Source of the DNA: Achatina immaculata
Taxonomy: Eukaryota; Mollusca; Gastropoda; Stylommatophora; Achatinidae
Reading direction: 5' to 3'
Assembly (NCBI GenBank): GCA_009760885.1
Contig: CM019713.1
Coordinates: 27,562,927 to 27,626,926 of the forward strand
Length of the DNA stretch: 64,000 bases
Shown here: positions 11,460-23,314 of the stretch, piece by piece
How the letters are laid out: every line of letters begins with the position of its first letter
How positions within the stretch are numbered: position 1 is the stretch's first letter
Translations under genes and position numbers: made by a program
Notes under the pieces: model-generated
Seen by the model: the letters and a program-made list of their open reading frames with translations, nothing else
What the model was told of the DNA's origin: nothing
Databases searched by the model: none

Positions 11460-12540
11460 GCACCTATGGAGTTGTCCGTAGTGCAGTGATGATGATGATG
11501 ATGATGATTCAAACCATAAACGATATATGCCACTTATAAGCGCCCTTCTGTGTTAACAGTAAAGTTAAAATGTTTGATTTCTTTATGAAAAATAAATGAG
11601 AGATACCGTTAACATATTTCAGTTTGTGCGCTTGATGTACTTAAAAGTGTTCTAGTGAGCATATGCCCTTGCTCAAAGCTTTTGTGTTACGACACACCAG
11701 TACTACTTGCATTTATTATATACACTTATTTTAATGCTGAAAAGTAATAGTAAAGTGCTTTGGTATAGACAAAAGTTACTTCTTTTAATCTTTAATTAAT
11801 TACCATGCTAGAATAAATTCTAAGGAGAAATCTTGGTAAAAGGAAACGGGAATCCAGGTTACTCTATAATTTAAAACTATGATCTGGGTTAGAAACGAGC
11901 TGCTTGTCATTTTACTTAGATTTTTTCCTAAATATCGCTCTGAACATTCTTCTTCTTCGTAGGTGACTCAGTAGTCTGCAGAGGCCTGGCCTTAGGCGAA
12001 AGAGGATGGTTTGCTGATATTTTTGTGGTTGGTGCATTGCATCTGGTTCGTTGTTGTACTTCAGTTGTTTCTTCTTCATTCAGATCTACACTAGTTACGG
12101 TGAATAGTTTTTGCCTCTTATTAATTTACCGGATGATTTGTTTGATATTAATTGCCGCCATCTTTGGATAGGGTGCCAGCTATTTCACAGGTGGAGCTCT
12201 GCAATGATTTGCATGAATGAGCAGAATCTACCGACTCTTTCCGTGTTGTTTAAGCGTGGAAGAGTTCAAACCAAGGGGAACCATGGAACAATAGTTTATG
12301 ATATACACCGTTCCCTTTGTTGTTTGTTAACATCCGCTAGCTACGCGACTGTGACTGAAGTGTCCCTTGTGCTGTTTATATTTTATACGCTCTATGGGTT
12401 AACTATGCGTAAGATGTGTTAGTGAAATGGTGTAACCAACCTGTAACACGTTTATATTTCAGGCGACTTGAAGTCGGTATATTCCACCGTTGTGATGGTT
12501 GTAAAGACACAAGACTGAAGCTCTGTAAATGTAGCGAACC
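11460..12540. other. no gene seen
   Basis: A short (GAT)n tract lies near 11490. A + frame at 12111-12422 has no recognisable domain or splice support. The remainder is AT-rich. Confidence 0.45.
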
Positions 12541-12544
12541 TTCA

Positions 12545-12850
12545 GTTTTGTTTTTGTTTTGTTTTGTTTTGTTTTTCTACTGCCGTTAACAGGGGTTAAT
12601 TATCCAAGCAGAGAGGTAATTTAACCGCCGCTGTTTTGTTGAATAAACAACTGTTTGAATGTGACTCAACAAGCAATAAAGTCAAATACAACACAATACA
12701 ATACAATACAATAGACAGAAAACAGAAATAACAAAATAGCATAAAATAAAACGACAGTACAACAAAAGTAACATTAAATAACATAACATGAAATGAAAAT
12801 ACACAAAAATAACATAAAATAGCATTAAATAACATTAAAAAATAAAATGA
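12545..12850. repeat. low-complexity tracts (TTTTG)n, (AATAC)n and A-rich AACAAAATA-type repeats
   Basis: (TTTTG)n is near 12550-12575, (AATAC)n near 12690-12715, and an irregular AACATAAAATA-like repeat lies between 12720 and 12850. Confidence 0.8.
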
Positions 12851-13184
12851 AAATAAAATTAGAACGCATCAGTGAACATGTTCTGCCCATCTTTGCCTTC
12901 CCAGTAAATTAAAATCATATGTGAAGTTTAAGACTAATTATTTCTTGTACAAAATGTAAAAGTAATGAGAACAAATCAGTCACTCTTATGTAATAAAAAT
13001 TGGAACAAATTGATAAAAAAAATAATTTTGCACAACACTTCTCCCAAACACAGGACAGAAACTGTTAATACTGTAAACTGAACAAGGTCTTTGGAATGAT
13101 CTTGATATTGCTTGAACTTCATGAAGCTCTGACTCTGAAGCTCTTTGCATTTGAGACATCCTCTTGGTAACGGAGAGAAATACT

Positions 13185-13255
13185 GCGCGTTTCTTCTTCT
13201 TCTTCTTCTTTTCCTTATTCTTCTTCTTCTGCTGCTGCTGCAACTGCTTCTGCGA
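13185..13255. repeat. (CTT)n grading into (CTG)n microsatellite
   Basis: This is an uninterrupted TTC run, broken once, followed by (GCT)n. Confidence 0.9.
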
Positions 13256-13500
13256 TAGAGGTTGTTGGTTACATCAGATCCTGACGTGGCAAAGCTCTCT
13301 GTCCTCTCCAGAGCCTGACAGGGGAGCCCGAAAGCTTTTGCCCCAAGCTTGTGCCCTCTAGCCATGTCCCACGCCTCAGGTCTGCATAGTTTTGGCACTC
13401 TTGTAGGATATGTTTTGGAGCCTGGACTCCACTGCCACATGGACACTCGTCTGTGTGAGACATTTTCACTCGATGCTCCATTAGTCTGCTTTCTTCAACT
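13240..13500 (-). mobile_element. non-LTR retrotransposon C-terminal fragment (RNase H-type element tail)
   Basis: The reverse strand reads MSHTDECPCGSGVQAPKHIL, then QECQNYADLRRGTW, EGTSLGQKLSGSP and ALPRQDLM. The C-x-C...H-I-L-Q-x-C pattern followed by L-R, W and a K-L-x-G segment is the usual tail of RNase H-bearing LINEs. The frame breaks to its right. Confidence 0.7.
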
Positions 13501-13504
13501 CCGA

Positions 13505-14470
13505 GACAAAAAGCATTTTTTAAAATTTATTTTTTATTTTTTATTGGCAAATTCCTTTAACTCAAACTGCATTTCCCAGAAAGTTGTTCCACAAGAGCCT
13601 GTTTACCTGGAAGTTTGCTTTTGAGAACAAGTCAAGATGTTTGGACTCAGAACAGCCCACAACAGACTGAGACACCGCCTGTTTAATAAGCTCAAGATAG
13701 GCATAGCCGACAAATGTACCCGTAGCAACGACAGCCTAGCACCCGAGGAACCGAGAAGCGCTTGTGATCATCATCTGTACTAGTCCATGACAAGCTGTAC
13801 GGTGACCTTGACATGCTAAGGCAAGTGGCAGCGTTCTTCAGAGCTATCCAAGTTGACTTCTGAAAGTGGAAGAAGAAGAAGAAGACGAAGCATCGCACTG
13901 GGGGCATACTCAAACATGCTCCGCTCTCTGTTTCAGTGACCACCAAAGATTATGAACACTTAACTGTACCTGTCAGGTGTTGGATCTGGCAGCCTCGAAT
14001 TGGATGAACCAATTAAACAAAAACAATGGATTCGATGTATCAGGGTGTTGCCCTTCAGTATTGCGTGTACATAATCATTAAATGGCAGTTTAGTGTCATA
14101 TTATGGTGGAGCTCACACAGAAGTCTGATACTGCAGTCACCAGGTACGGGAAATAGTCAAAGGTCGTAAGACAAGCTATAGGAAACTATCTTAGCTGGGT
14201 ATAAGTGCACTTATTTGCTACCAATTGACCACAGACATTTTATCCGCAAGAGGAAGTCACGGTTAAAATATACCTGAAAACTAGTACTTCAGTGAACATC
14301 ATATAGCACCAAACAGCCATTTCTTGTACATAAATTCACTTCATAACACCTTATTACATCCAGAAAAAAAACTATCTATATTTTTATTTTGCCAGGATTT
14401 GCTTGATAACTACTACTTCCATCTCCGGAAAATTTCTCTTGGTCATCAAATAAAACGGCATCTGGACTCA
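13505..14470. other. no gene seen
   Basis: This is mixed AT-rich sequence with a short GAA tract near 13870. No coding or repeat family is identified. Confidence 0.45.
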
Positions 14471-14475
14471 GCACT

Positions 14476-16798
14476 GTACATCCTCCAAGACTTTTCTTTC
14501 TATACTGACCTGAGACAACATTACATCCTCCAAGACTTTTCTTTCTATACTTATCTGAAACAACATTACATCCTCCAAGACTTTCCTTTCTATACTTATC
14601 TGAAACAACATTACATCCTCCAAGACTTTTCTTTCTATACTTATCTGAAACAACATTACATCCTCCAAGACTTTCCTTTCTATACTTATCTGAAACAACA
14701 TTACATCCTCCAAGACTTTTCTTTCTATACTTATCTGAGACAACATTACATCCTCCAAGACTTTCCTTTCTATACTGACCTGAGACAACATTACATCCTC
14801 CAAGACTTTTCTTTCTATACTTATCTGAGACAACATTACATCCTCCAAGACTTTTCTTTCTATACTTAACTGAGACAACATTACATCCTCCAAGACTTTC
14901 CTTTCTATACTTAACTGAGACAACATTACATCCTCCAAGACTTTCCTTTCTATACTTATCTGAGACAACATTACATCCTCCAAGACTTTCCTTTCTATAC
15001 TTATCTGAAACAACATTACATCCTCCAAGACTTTCCTTTCTATACTTATCTGAGACAACATTACATCCTCCAAGACTTTTCTTTCTATACTTATCTGAGA
15101 CAACATTACATCCTCCAAGACTTTCCTTTCTATACTTATCTGAGACAACATTACATCCTCCAAGACTTTCCTTTCTATACTGACCTGAGACAACATTACA
15201 TCCTCCAAGACTTTTCTTTCTATACTGACCTGAGACAACATTACATCCTCCAAGACTTTTCTTTCTATACTTAACTGAGACAACATTACATCCTCCAAGA
15301 CTTTTCTTTCTATACTTATCTGAGACAACATTACATCCTCCAAGACTTTTCTTTCTATACTTAACTGAGACAACATTACATCCTCCAAGACTTTCCTTTC
15401 TATACTTAACTGAGACAACATTACATCCTCCAAGACTTTCCTTTCTATACTTATCTGAGACAACATTACATCCTCCAAGACTTTCCTTTCTATACTTATC
15501 TGAAACAACATTACATCCTCCAAGACTTTCCTTTCTATACTGACCTGAGACAACATTACATCCTCCAAGACTTTTCTTTCTATACTGACCTGAGACAACA
15601 TTACATCCTCCAAGACTTTTCTTTCTATACTTAACTGAGACAACATTACATCCTCCAAGACTTTTCTTTCTATACTTATCTGAGACAACATTACATCCTC
15701 CAAGACTTTTCTTTCTATACTTAACTGAGACAACATTACATCCTCCAAGACTTTCCTTTCTATACTTAACTGAGACAACATTACATCCTCCAAGACTTTC
15801 CTTTCTATACTTATCTGAGACAACATTACATCCTCCAAGACTTTCCTTTCTATACTTATCTGAAACAACATTACATCCTCCAAGACTTTCCTTTCTATAC
15901 TTATCTGAGACAACATTACATCCTCCAAGACTTTTCTTTCTATACTGACCTGAGACAACATTACATCCTCCAAGACTTTCCTTTCTATACTTATCTGAGA
16001 CAACATTACATCCTCCAAGACTTTCCTTTCTATACTTACCTGAGACAACATTACATCCTCCAAAACTTTCCTTTCTATACTTATCTGAGACAACATTACA
16101 TCCTCCAAGACTTTTCTTTCTATACTTATCTGAGACAACATTACATCCTCCAAGACTTTCCTTTCTATACTTATCTGAGACAACATTACATCCTCCAAGA
16201 CTTTCCTTTCTATACTGACCTGAGACAACATTACATCCTCCAAGACTTTTCTTTCTATACTGACCTGAGACAACATTACATCCTCCAAGACTTTCCTTTC
16301 TATACTGACCTGAGACAACATTACATCCTCCAAGACTTTTCTTTCTATACTTATCTGAGACAGCAGTATTTCCTTTCTATACTGGCCTGAAACAGCAGTA
16401 CATCCTCCAGACCTTTCCTTTCTATACTTATCTAAGGCACCAGTACATCCTCTAAGGCTTTCCTCTCTATACTTATCTGAGACAGCAGTAAATCCTCCAA
16501 GGCTTTCCTCTCTATACTTATCTGAGACAGCAGTACAGCTCCCAAGGCTTTCCTCTCTATACTTATCTGAGACAGCAGTAAATCCTCCAAGGCTTTCCTC
16601 TCTATACTGGTCTGAGACAGCAGTAAATCCTCCAAGGCTTTCCTCTCTATACTTATCTGAGACAGCAGTACATCCTCCAAGACTTTCCTCTCTATACTGG
16701 TCTGAGACTGCAGTACATCCTCCAAGACTTTCCTCTCTATACTGACCTGAGACAGTGGCTCATCCTCCAAGGCTTTCCTCTCTGCACGGGCCTGAGAC
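14476..16798. repeat. 45-bp minisatellite, about 51 copies, with a perfect 360-bp higher-order duplication
   Basis: The unit is like ttacatcctccaagactttc-ctttctatacttatctgagacaaca. Copies up to about 16360 are nearly identical; those from 16370 to 16798 are diverged. The - strand is open for 621 codons (14468-16333) as 15-residue repeats (VLEDVMLSQVSIERK), and a + frame is also open. No splice site, start context or non-repeat coding flank supports a gene. Block 15181-15540 is repeated base for base at 15541-15900 (8 units). Confidence 0.95.
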
Positions 16799-16799
16799 A

Positions 16800-17385
16800 A
16801 ATGTAGGCCTCAGGTAGACAGCAGGGATTGAAAACTACTTGACATGTAAGCAAAACATTTCCCCTAATTTTGGGATTCAGCCACGTCTCTTTGTTTAATT
16901 AGAAAGCTGAACATAAGAAACTGAAGGCAGAAGAAGAAAGAGAGAAGAGAAAAAACCGCATGTGCATTCCAGCAAATATGTCTCTTTCTCCATAGTTTCA
17001 AGGAGTTTCAAATGAAACAAAACACCAGAACGTGGAATATCTTCACCAAATTTAGTACGTATTTAATATCCTATTCATGAGGAGGAAACTCGCGCAAACC
17101 AATTATGTCCCTTGCCTCAGAATTCGCCTGAATTTGTAATTGTGAGCTCAGTGCAACAGCTGTCGAAAGACGTTTGAGGGTGGAAATGGCAGTCGCCATT
17201 TGGCAGCTAGCCTCCTTATTTGCATTCCTATTTTCAACCCCCCTCCCACAACCACCCTTTCCGTGAGGTTGTGTGCCATTTAAGAGTTCGGGGGAGAATC
17301 TGCCGATATGTTTCTTCACTCTTGTCAGGGAATTTCTTTAGTATTTATGTATTCGATTTGTATTTGCTATTTTTACTTAACAGTT
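16800..17385. other. no gene seen
   Basis: An 82-codon - frame (17071-17319) has no family pattern. Nothing else is recognised. Confidence 0.45.
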
Positions 17386-17420
17386 ACTCTTCCTTCCTTC
17401 CTTCCTTCCTTCCTTCCTTG
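17386..17420. repeat. (CCTT)n microsatellite
   Basis: An uninterrupted tetranucleotide run. Confidence 0.95.
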
Positions 17421-17474
17421 GATAAAAGCGAAACGCAAATGTTATATTTTATTTTATTTTATGTCTCTCAGCTT

Positions 17475-17609
17475 CAGTGTTAATTATGTTTGTTACATGA
17501 ACAGCATATTTGTAGAATGTCTGGAATAGAGTGAAAGATGTATGATAAAGGGCAGAGTGTCAGACGGGCCTGGCCTGCGTGCCCAATTCTTAACCCTTTT
17601 TAAATAAAT

Positions 17610-17644
<35 letters not shown>

Positions 17645-17645
17645 C
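17475..17645 (+). mobile_element. non-LTR retrotransposon 3' end (family A) with (AATC)n tail
   Basis: The block gggcagagtgtcagacgggc-ctg, the phrase aattcttaacccttttaaat, and a tail of AATC repeats match 38655-38835 on this strand. On the reverse strand it matches the 3' ends at 43205 and 57985, which are attached to RT sequence. This is therefore the element's 3' untranslated end. Confidence 0.75.
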
Positions 17646-17749
17646 TTCCTACGTACCTCTCTTCCTTCCTTCCATTCTTCCTTCCTCCTCCATTCCTTCC
17701 TTCCTTCTCAAAAACTATCCATTCTCTGCACGTCTATATCTACATTTAA

Positions 17750-18165
<416 letters not shown>

Positions 18166-18169
18166 ATTT

Positions 18170-19445
18170 TCTTCCATCTTACATTTAAAAAAATATCAGC
18201 TGTTTTTCCTACACGTGCAAACTTTTTCAACACATAACTGATGCTGATTACGTTTTTGTTCTCCTAAATTCTTAACAGAGAAGGTAGGGTTATTCGTGGT
18301 TGCTATGGTGATAAAGTCTCCAAAAAAAAAGGACCTCTTTTCTCGGGTCCTGTCTGAGTCTTTAAACGACCCATGACAATCCACTCCACATCCGACTTGA
18401 AGGTTGTGCTTCGACGGTGTCACGGAGAACAAACGCTGGCAATTCCAGAGAGACGGAACACGAAAATAAAAGATCTCTATCCTCCGTTTTTTTTGTTTTT
18501 TGTTTCAGATTTCTTCACATCCGATATCCATCTTTGTGGTTACCTCATCTTATCTCTGTACAAACTATCATCTTCATTCTCTGTATTCTTTTTTTATCTT
18601 GATCTGTTGAAGTGTTTCTCACCGACGAGGCTGGTAGCTCCGACGGGAAGAATTACGAATATAAGGGAAGGTTTTTTTCCAAGAAGAATTTGGATAGGAA
18701 AGTGAAAATCCTTTATGGATAATGGTGTAATATACGGGGAAGGACCGGAGGACAGCCTGGGCTGAGAAGTTAGGACTAGGACCTGAAACTTTGAGAACCA
18801 TTGATGTGTTGTGTTCTCCTCGATCTGAAAAGATAAACGGATAAAAAGAATAAAAAGATACAAAAAATAAAAAGAATAAAACTATGATTCTTGAATGTTT
18901 TTTTTTTAAAACTCTATCCCTATCACAGATCATTCAAATGACTTTGAACTATTAAAAGTACTAAAATTTTAAATATATCAATACAATTCTATTTTTTGCT
19001 TTGAAAATGACAGTTTTAAATTGCTGCTTAAGCTAAGTACAGGCACGTGACCATTTCCTCATAGAACATGGCGGCTGCATTAATTATACATGTTTTGTAC
19101 GGTCTTGGAATTTCTTTTCTTTTCTCGTAATGAAAGAGTTTTAAGCGGCTAGAAATTCTTCCCACGACGCAGAAGTGGTCACGCTAATAAGAAAAAGGGA
19201 ATATCGAAAAAGAAGAATATCGAAAACAGATTTTTTTTTCTTATTCTCGTGTTAGCACGAAAGATCGTGCAAGCTGCAGGCGCTGCATTAAAGAACTCCC
19301 TCCATTATCTAAAGTAAAAACGCGGACCTGAATTGTACACGAAACACAACATCAGCTGGTTACAATAAATGCTTGTTTCAGCCAGTTATAGGTTGATAAT
19401 AGTTCCAACAGAAAGGCATAAATTTGTAAAAATAGCTTTGAACAG
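18170..19445. other. no gene seen
   Basis: This is AT-rich sequence with several short frames and no recognised domain or repeat. Confidence 0.45.
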
Positions 19446-19449
19446 GCCG

Positions 19450-19735
19450 GTATTATTGAGGAGCAATTATTGAGGAAAGACGCTGGCGATGGTTGGGACA
19501 TGTGCTCCGAATGACTGACAACTCACTAACAAAAACATCACTAAGATGGACACCACAGGGGAACAGAAGTAAGGGTAGACCAAAAGAGACATGGAGAAGA
19601 ACAACAGAAAGGATGTTGAGCAATAGAGGGCTCACCTGAACAAGAGCAGAAAAAAAAGGCAAAGGACGGGCATTTGTGGAAAACCCTTGCGGTAGCCCCA
19701 TGTGCCCTGGGCACTTGTTCAGAGAGAGAGAGAGA
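19450..19735 (+). mobile_element. non-LTR retrotransposon 3' fragment (family E)
   Basis: The DNA reads gaggaaagacgctggcgatg-gttgggacatgtgctccgaatgac, and ends with a block encoding KAKDGHLWKTLAVAPCALGT followed by an (AG)n tail. It is the same 3' end as the reverse-strand copy at 41085-41525, but frameshifted. Confidence 0.75.
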
Positions 19736-19739
19736 GAGA

Positions 19740-20330
19740 GAAGCTGCTAAGGATAAGGAAAATTATACTTTAAATAAACGTGTAGTAACACTATGGTTTA
19801 CACTTTAACCATTTACAATAAACAGAGCGAAGATATAACAACAAGAAAGAGAGGAAATCTGAATTTACATAAGAACTGCATATCAAATGGGCATGGAAAA
19901 ACAAAACGCAACTTATCTTGTGACTTGTATGAAGCTGTGTCTGAGAGTGGGTGTGTGAAATGTTGTAAATGCTTATGTGAAGAACTATAGGTTGTGATGC
20001 CGATCTGATTAGTTAGTTATAAAGACGGGATGGAGAAAGAGGTCAAGGGAGATGGAGGTCACAATGGCTGTCAGGCCGAGATTAAGATTGGAAGAATAGA
20101 TTAATGATTGTAGTTCGGGTGAAGGATCTAGAGTACAAGTTGCAGGAGAAGAAAAGGTAGATGCGATTATAACAGGGAATGAGTGTAGTAGTGAGATTCT
20201 GACTGTAGGGGAGGGTGGAAGTTAAGTAGACCTGACTTTTAAACACATTTTAAGCATGTGGAAAATTATTGACCGTTGCGTTCAAGTTAAACTGCTGTTA
20301 AAAACTGCACATTATAACCTTGAGTAATGG
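19740..20330. other. no gene seen
   Basis: A 65-codon + frame (19793-19990) shows CVKCCKCLCEEL but no family I can name. There is no splice support. Confidence 0.4.
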
Positions 20331-20334
20331 AAAT

Positions 20335-20525
20335 TATCTGTCAGTATGTATATTTTCCTGCTTATTTGTCTATCTACCTGCCTCATTGTCTGTTTGTCTT
20401 TCCATTTTTCTGCCTGTCTGTCTACCTGCTTGTCTGTCTTGTCTGCCTGCCAGTCTGTCTTTCCTCCAGCCTGTCTCTCTGTTTGTCTGCCTGTCTGTAT
20501 TAAATTTGTCTACCTGCCTTCGCGT
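20335..20525. repeat. irregular (CTGT/CTGC)n tract
   Basis: Pyrimidine-biased tetranucleotide repeats; related tracts are at 17750 and 23785. Confidence 0.8.
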
Positions 20526-20564
20526 GTAGGGATGGATCTCAGCAGGGCACATACATGTATTTGT

Positions 20565-20855
20565 CACATACAACTAGATTCCACATATCAGTGTCAGAAC
20601 AACTTATTCTCTCTTAGTAACCGAACACATTATCAAACTTCAACTGTCAATTAATTTAACGTATATGATGCAGGCCTGTGAGTTTTTTAGTCCAATACTT
20701 ACGGCTAGCCACAATCTGTACAACTGACACACACGTGCTTGTGGCCGCCATGCATCTTTCATCCTCTGGCGTCACACTTCTCTTACTTTCTTACGCCCGC
20801 TTGATCCCTCCATTCGCTCCCCTTACATTCCTCCCCTCCTAAAAAAAACAGGAAC
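20565..20855. repeat. dispersed repeat R, uninterrupted copy
   Basis: It begins attccacatatcagtgtcag and includes tgatgcaggcctgtgagttt, ccgccatgcatctttcatcc and tccctccattcgctcccctt. The same blocks occur in order at 23222-23780, where a LINE-derived unit splits them. Confidence 0.8.
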
Positions 20856-20959
20856 AATCTTACCGCTAGACATATGTAAATAACATTCGTCTCAACTCGG
20901 GCAAACAATAAAAAAAATTATTATAGCATCAAACAATAGTTTGATAATCCCTTTGGAGA

Positions 20960-21216
20960 TAGAAAAAAGTCTTGTCAAAAAAAAATTAAGAGAGACAATG
21001 TACTTTCATAGGACATGCAATGAGAAGAGGGGGCACTGAAAATATTATAACAACAGGAAAAATAGAAGGAAGAAGATCAAGAGGAAGATCAAGAGAAATG
21101 ATACTGGACAGTCTGACGGGATGGTGTGAGAGGAGATCACCAACTGAGCTGATGGCCTGCATGAAGGATCGTATACTCTGGAGAAGCATAATAGCCACCC
21201 CCAGTCGGCACGGCAC

Positions 21217-21245
<29 letters not shown>
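20960..21245 (+). mobile_element. LINE-derived short unit (family C) with (GAT)n tail
   Basis: It starts near aaaaaagtcttgtcaaaaaa and ends in (ATG)n. In the intact frame of the sister copies it encodes FIGHAMRRGG, GRRSRGR and SPTELMACMKDR. Copies at 23315 (reverse) and 50728 start at the same point. Confidence 0.85.
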
Positions 21246-21247
<2 letters not shown>

Positions 21248-21249
21248 AA

Positions 21250-22355
21250 CATATCAGTCAGACATTTGCATGCCCCTTGCCGAACTTTGCCTCCCTAACA
21301 GCTCCCCTGTAGGCCTCTCGGTTGTAAGCAAGATGCCCTGCTGCTGATGTGTCCATTTGCAGATTATTAACGACGTCTTGCAGCCATCTTCGCCTTGGGC
21401 TTCCTCTAATTCTTTTTTCCATCATGTACACTTCCAGGACTGTCTTCTCTAAATTATCATGACAGTTAATATGTCCAAAATATTTAAGTTTTCTTTGTTT
21501 AATCTTCCTTACTACCCAACATTCTTCATACAATATTAAGTTCTTGTAGTATGGACATATTTGTTCTTTTTTGTGTCCATGACATTTGAAGGAATTTTCT
21601 GTAGCATTCACATTCAAATGCATTTATATGTCTCTCAACTGTTTTCTTAAGTGTCCAGGTCTCACAAGCATATATAGCTATGAGAAAGATGCATGCCCTT
21701 AAAAATCTTATTTGTGTAGTGTCTGTTTCTCTCCACAGCTTCTTTAGGTGTTTTATTTTTTGAAGAGCAATTGATGTCCTCCTTTTAATATCCCTCATTG
21801 TATCTCCAATATTAGTTATTAATGATCCAAGATATTCAGAACTCTCCACTTCTTCAATTTTTCCTCAGTCATATATCTTTCAGCTGCCTTATTTGTTTTT
21901 TTTTTTTTTGCAATTGTCATCAATTTAGTTTTCTTCGCATTAAGATAGAGGTTTTGCTCTTCGCTGCTCTTACGGACTGACATAATTAGTTTTTCCATTC
22001 CTTTTTGTGTTGTGGACAGTAATACTGTGTCATCAACATATCTAATTCTGGTATTTCATAACCTCCAATTTCTATGGCATTGTAATATTCTTTGTACACA
22101 TCTTCTCTAACATTCTTCATTATATTTTCAGTTAACAAATTAAATAAGTAAGGTGACAGTATGCACCCCTGATGGACCCTTTGTTTTATATCAAACCAAG
22201 TTGTTGTTTCACCATTTATTCTTACTGCTGCCTGTTGGTCTAGATGCAGCAGTGATGTTAATTGTATCAAATGTGTTGGAAATCCCATTTTTTTCCCCAT
22301 TATTTCTCAAAGTTTCTGGTGTTGTACACAGTCAAATGCTCCTTCTGCAAAGTTT
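21250..22355 (-). mobile_element. non-LTR retrotransposon fragment, RT palm to C-terminus (family B)
   Basis: Reverse-strand blocks in order: AEGAFDCVQHQ, KKMGFPTHLIQLTSLLHLDQ, QGCILSPYLFNLLTENIM (RT motif with conserved Gln-Gly and Leu-Ser-Pro), ESSEYLGSLI, DIKRRTSIALQKIKHLKKLW, IYACETWTLKKTVERHINAF, KQRKLKYFGHI and AAGHLAYNREAYRGAVREAK. Frames shift at least twice, and the catalytic A-D-D region is disrupted. This is the longest copy of this family in the window. Confidence 0.88.
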
Positions 22356-22667
22356 AAATATATGTTCCCTCCACCTAGCTCTTTGACACAAACATTTTGC
22401 CAGTATGTCAGTTCGAGTTCGATGTTGTCTTTCGGTGGCGCGCTTCCCTTGTGGATGGTATGGGGTTGTACAAATATGTTGAGTATTTAGTTTCTTGATT
22501 ACTTCCTGAAAAGGTTTCATCAATAAACTCGCCTTCATTGTCTGTCAGTATAACCATTGGCAAGGAGTGTCTTGGTACAAACTCATTCACCAGAGTTTTG
22601 TTATGGTGTACCTGCTGCTGTTGTGTGGTGTTAGGCAACATTCTGTCCAGGCTGAATATTCATCAGT
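22355..22667 (-). mobile_element. LTR-retrotransposon integrase fragment
   Basis: The reverse strand reads FVPRHSLPMVILTDNEGEFI and then, after a frameshift near 22510, EVIKKLNTQHICTTPYHPQG and KRATERQHRT. T-D-N-x-G-x-E-F, T-P-Y-H-P-Q and the E of A-T-E-R are integrase core (DDE) signatures. The upstream part with F-T-D-E-Y-S continues beyond the LINE insertion at 22678-23080, into 23081-23108. The element is broken and nonfunctional. Confidence 0.85.
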
Positions 22668-22677
22668 AAAGTGAACA

Positions 22678-23080
22678 GTATAGCAGATTGTTATAGAAAC
22701 ACAAAAAAATCCATTTAAATGTAAATGCTACAGAATAGTTCTTTAAATATAATGGATACAAAAAAGAACAAATATATCCATACTACAAGAACTTAATACT
22801 GAAGAAAGCTGGCTAGTAAAGAGGATTAAAAAGGAAAACTTAAATGTTTTGGGCACATTAAACGTCATCAGAATTTAGAAAAGACCGTCTTGGAAGTGTA
22901 CATAATGGGAAAAAGAAAGAGGGGAAGACCAAGGCGAAGATGGCTGCAAGACATCGTGGATGATCTGCAAATGGATGCATCAGCAGCAGGCCATCTTGCT
23001 CACAACCGAGAGGCCTACAGGAGAGCTGTTTGGGAGGCAAAGTTCCACAAGGGACATGCAAATGAATGAATTAATGAATG
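22678..23080 (+). mobile_element. non-LTR retrotransposon 3' fragment (family B) with 10-bp target-site duplication
   Basis: Flanked by AAAGTGAACA at 22668-22677 and 23081-23090. It has the family B C-terminal blocks (KRKRGRPRRRWLQ, AAGHLAHNREAYRRAVWEAK in shifted frames) and a tail of ATGA units. Removing it rejoins the integrase frame of the host LTR element. Confidence 0.9.
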
Positions 23081-23108
23081 AAAGTGAACAATGCACCTGT
23101 TACCTGAT
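23081..23108 (-). mobile_element. continuation of the LTR-retrotransposon integrase fragment
   Basis: Reverse-complemented, this encodes SGNRCIVHF, and joined to 22667 gives HFTDEYSAWTE, the first catalytic Asp region of an integrase core. Confidence 0.7.
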
Positions 23109-23180
23109 GCAGTGATCGTATAGTGGTTAGTACTTAGGGTTGTGGCCGCGACAACCCGGGTTCGAACCCTGGTCATGTCA
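23104..23180 (+). pseudogene. tRNA-His-like sequence (tRNA pseudogene or SINE head)
   Basis: A-box-like tagtggttagtac, anticodon loop ttgtggc (GTG), and B-box ggttcgaaccc are all in tRNA-His order and spacing. The acceptor and anticodon stems have several mismatches, so a working tRNA is unlikely. Confidence 0.65.
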
Positions 23181-23221
23181 CCACTTGCAGGGAGGTTCTG
23201 AACAGCCCACACACATGTCAC

Positions 23222-23302
23222 AGAAAACTAGATTCCACATATCAGTGCCAGATCAGTTTATTCTCTCATCAGTTACCGAATAGACTGTCACTTGCTTACT
23301 TC
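23222..23302. repeat. dispersed repeat R, left part of an interrupted copy
   Basis: Matches 20565-20650 (attccacatatcagtg...). The right part resumes at 23584. Confidence 0.8.
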
Positions 23303-23314
23303 TGCTGTCACTTT

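Noticed and set aside
14324..16333. Long + and - strand frames as a repeat-protein gene
   Set aside because: Both strands are open because the 45-bp unit is divisible by three; no splice site, promoter or non-repeat coding flank is seen.
23104..23180. Functional tRNA-His gene
   Set aside because: Acceptor and anticodon stems carry several mismatches; kept only as a pseudogene-like feature.
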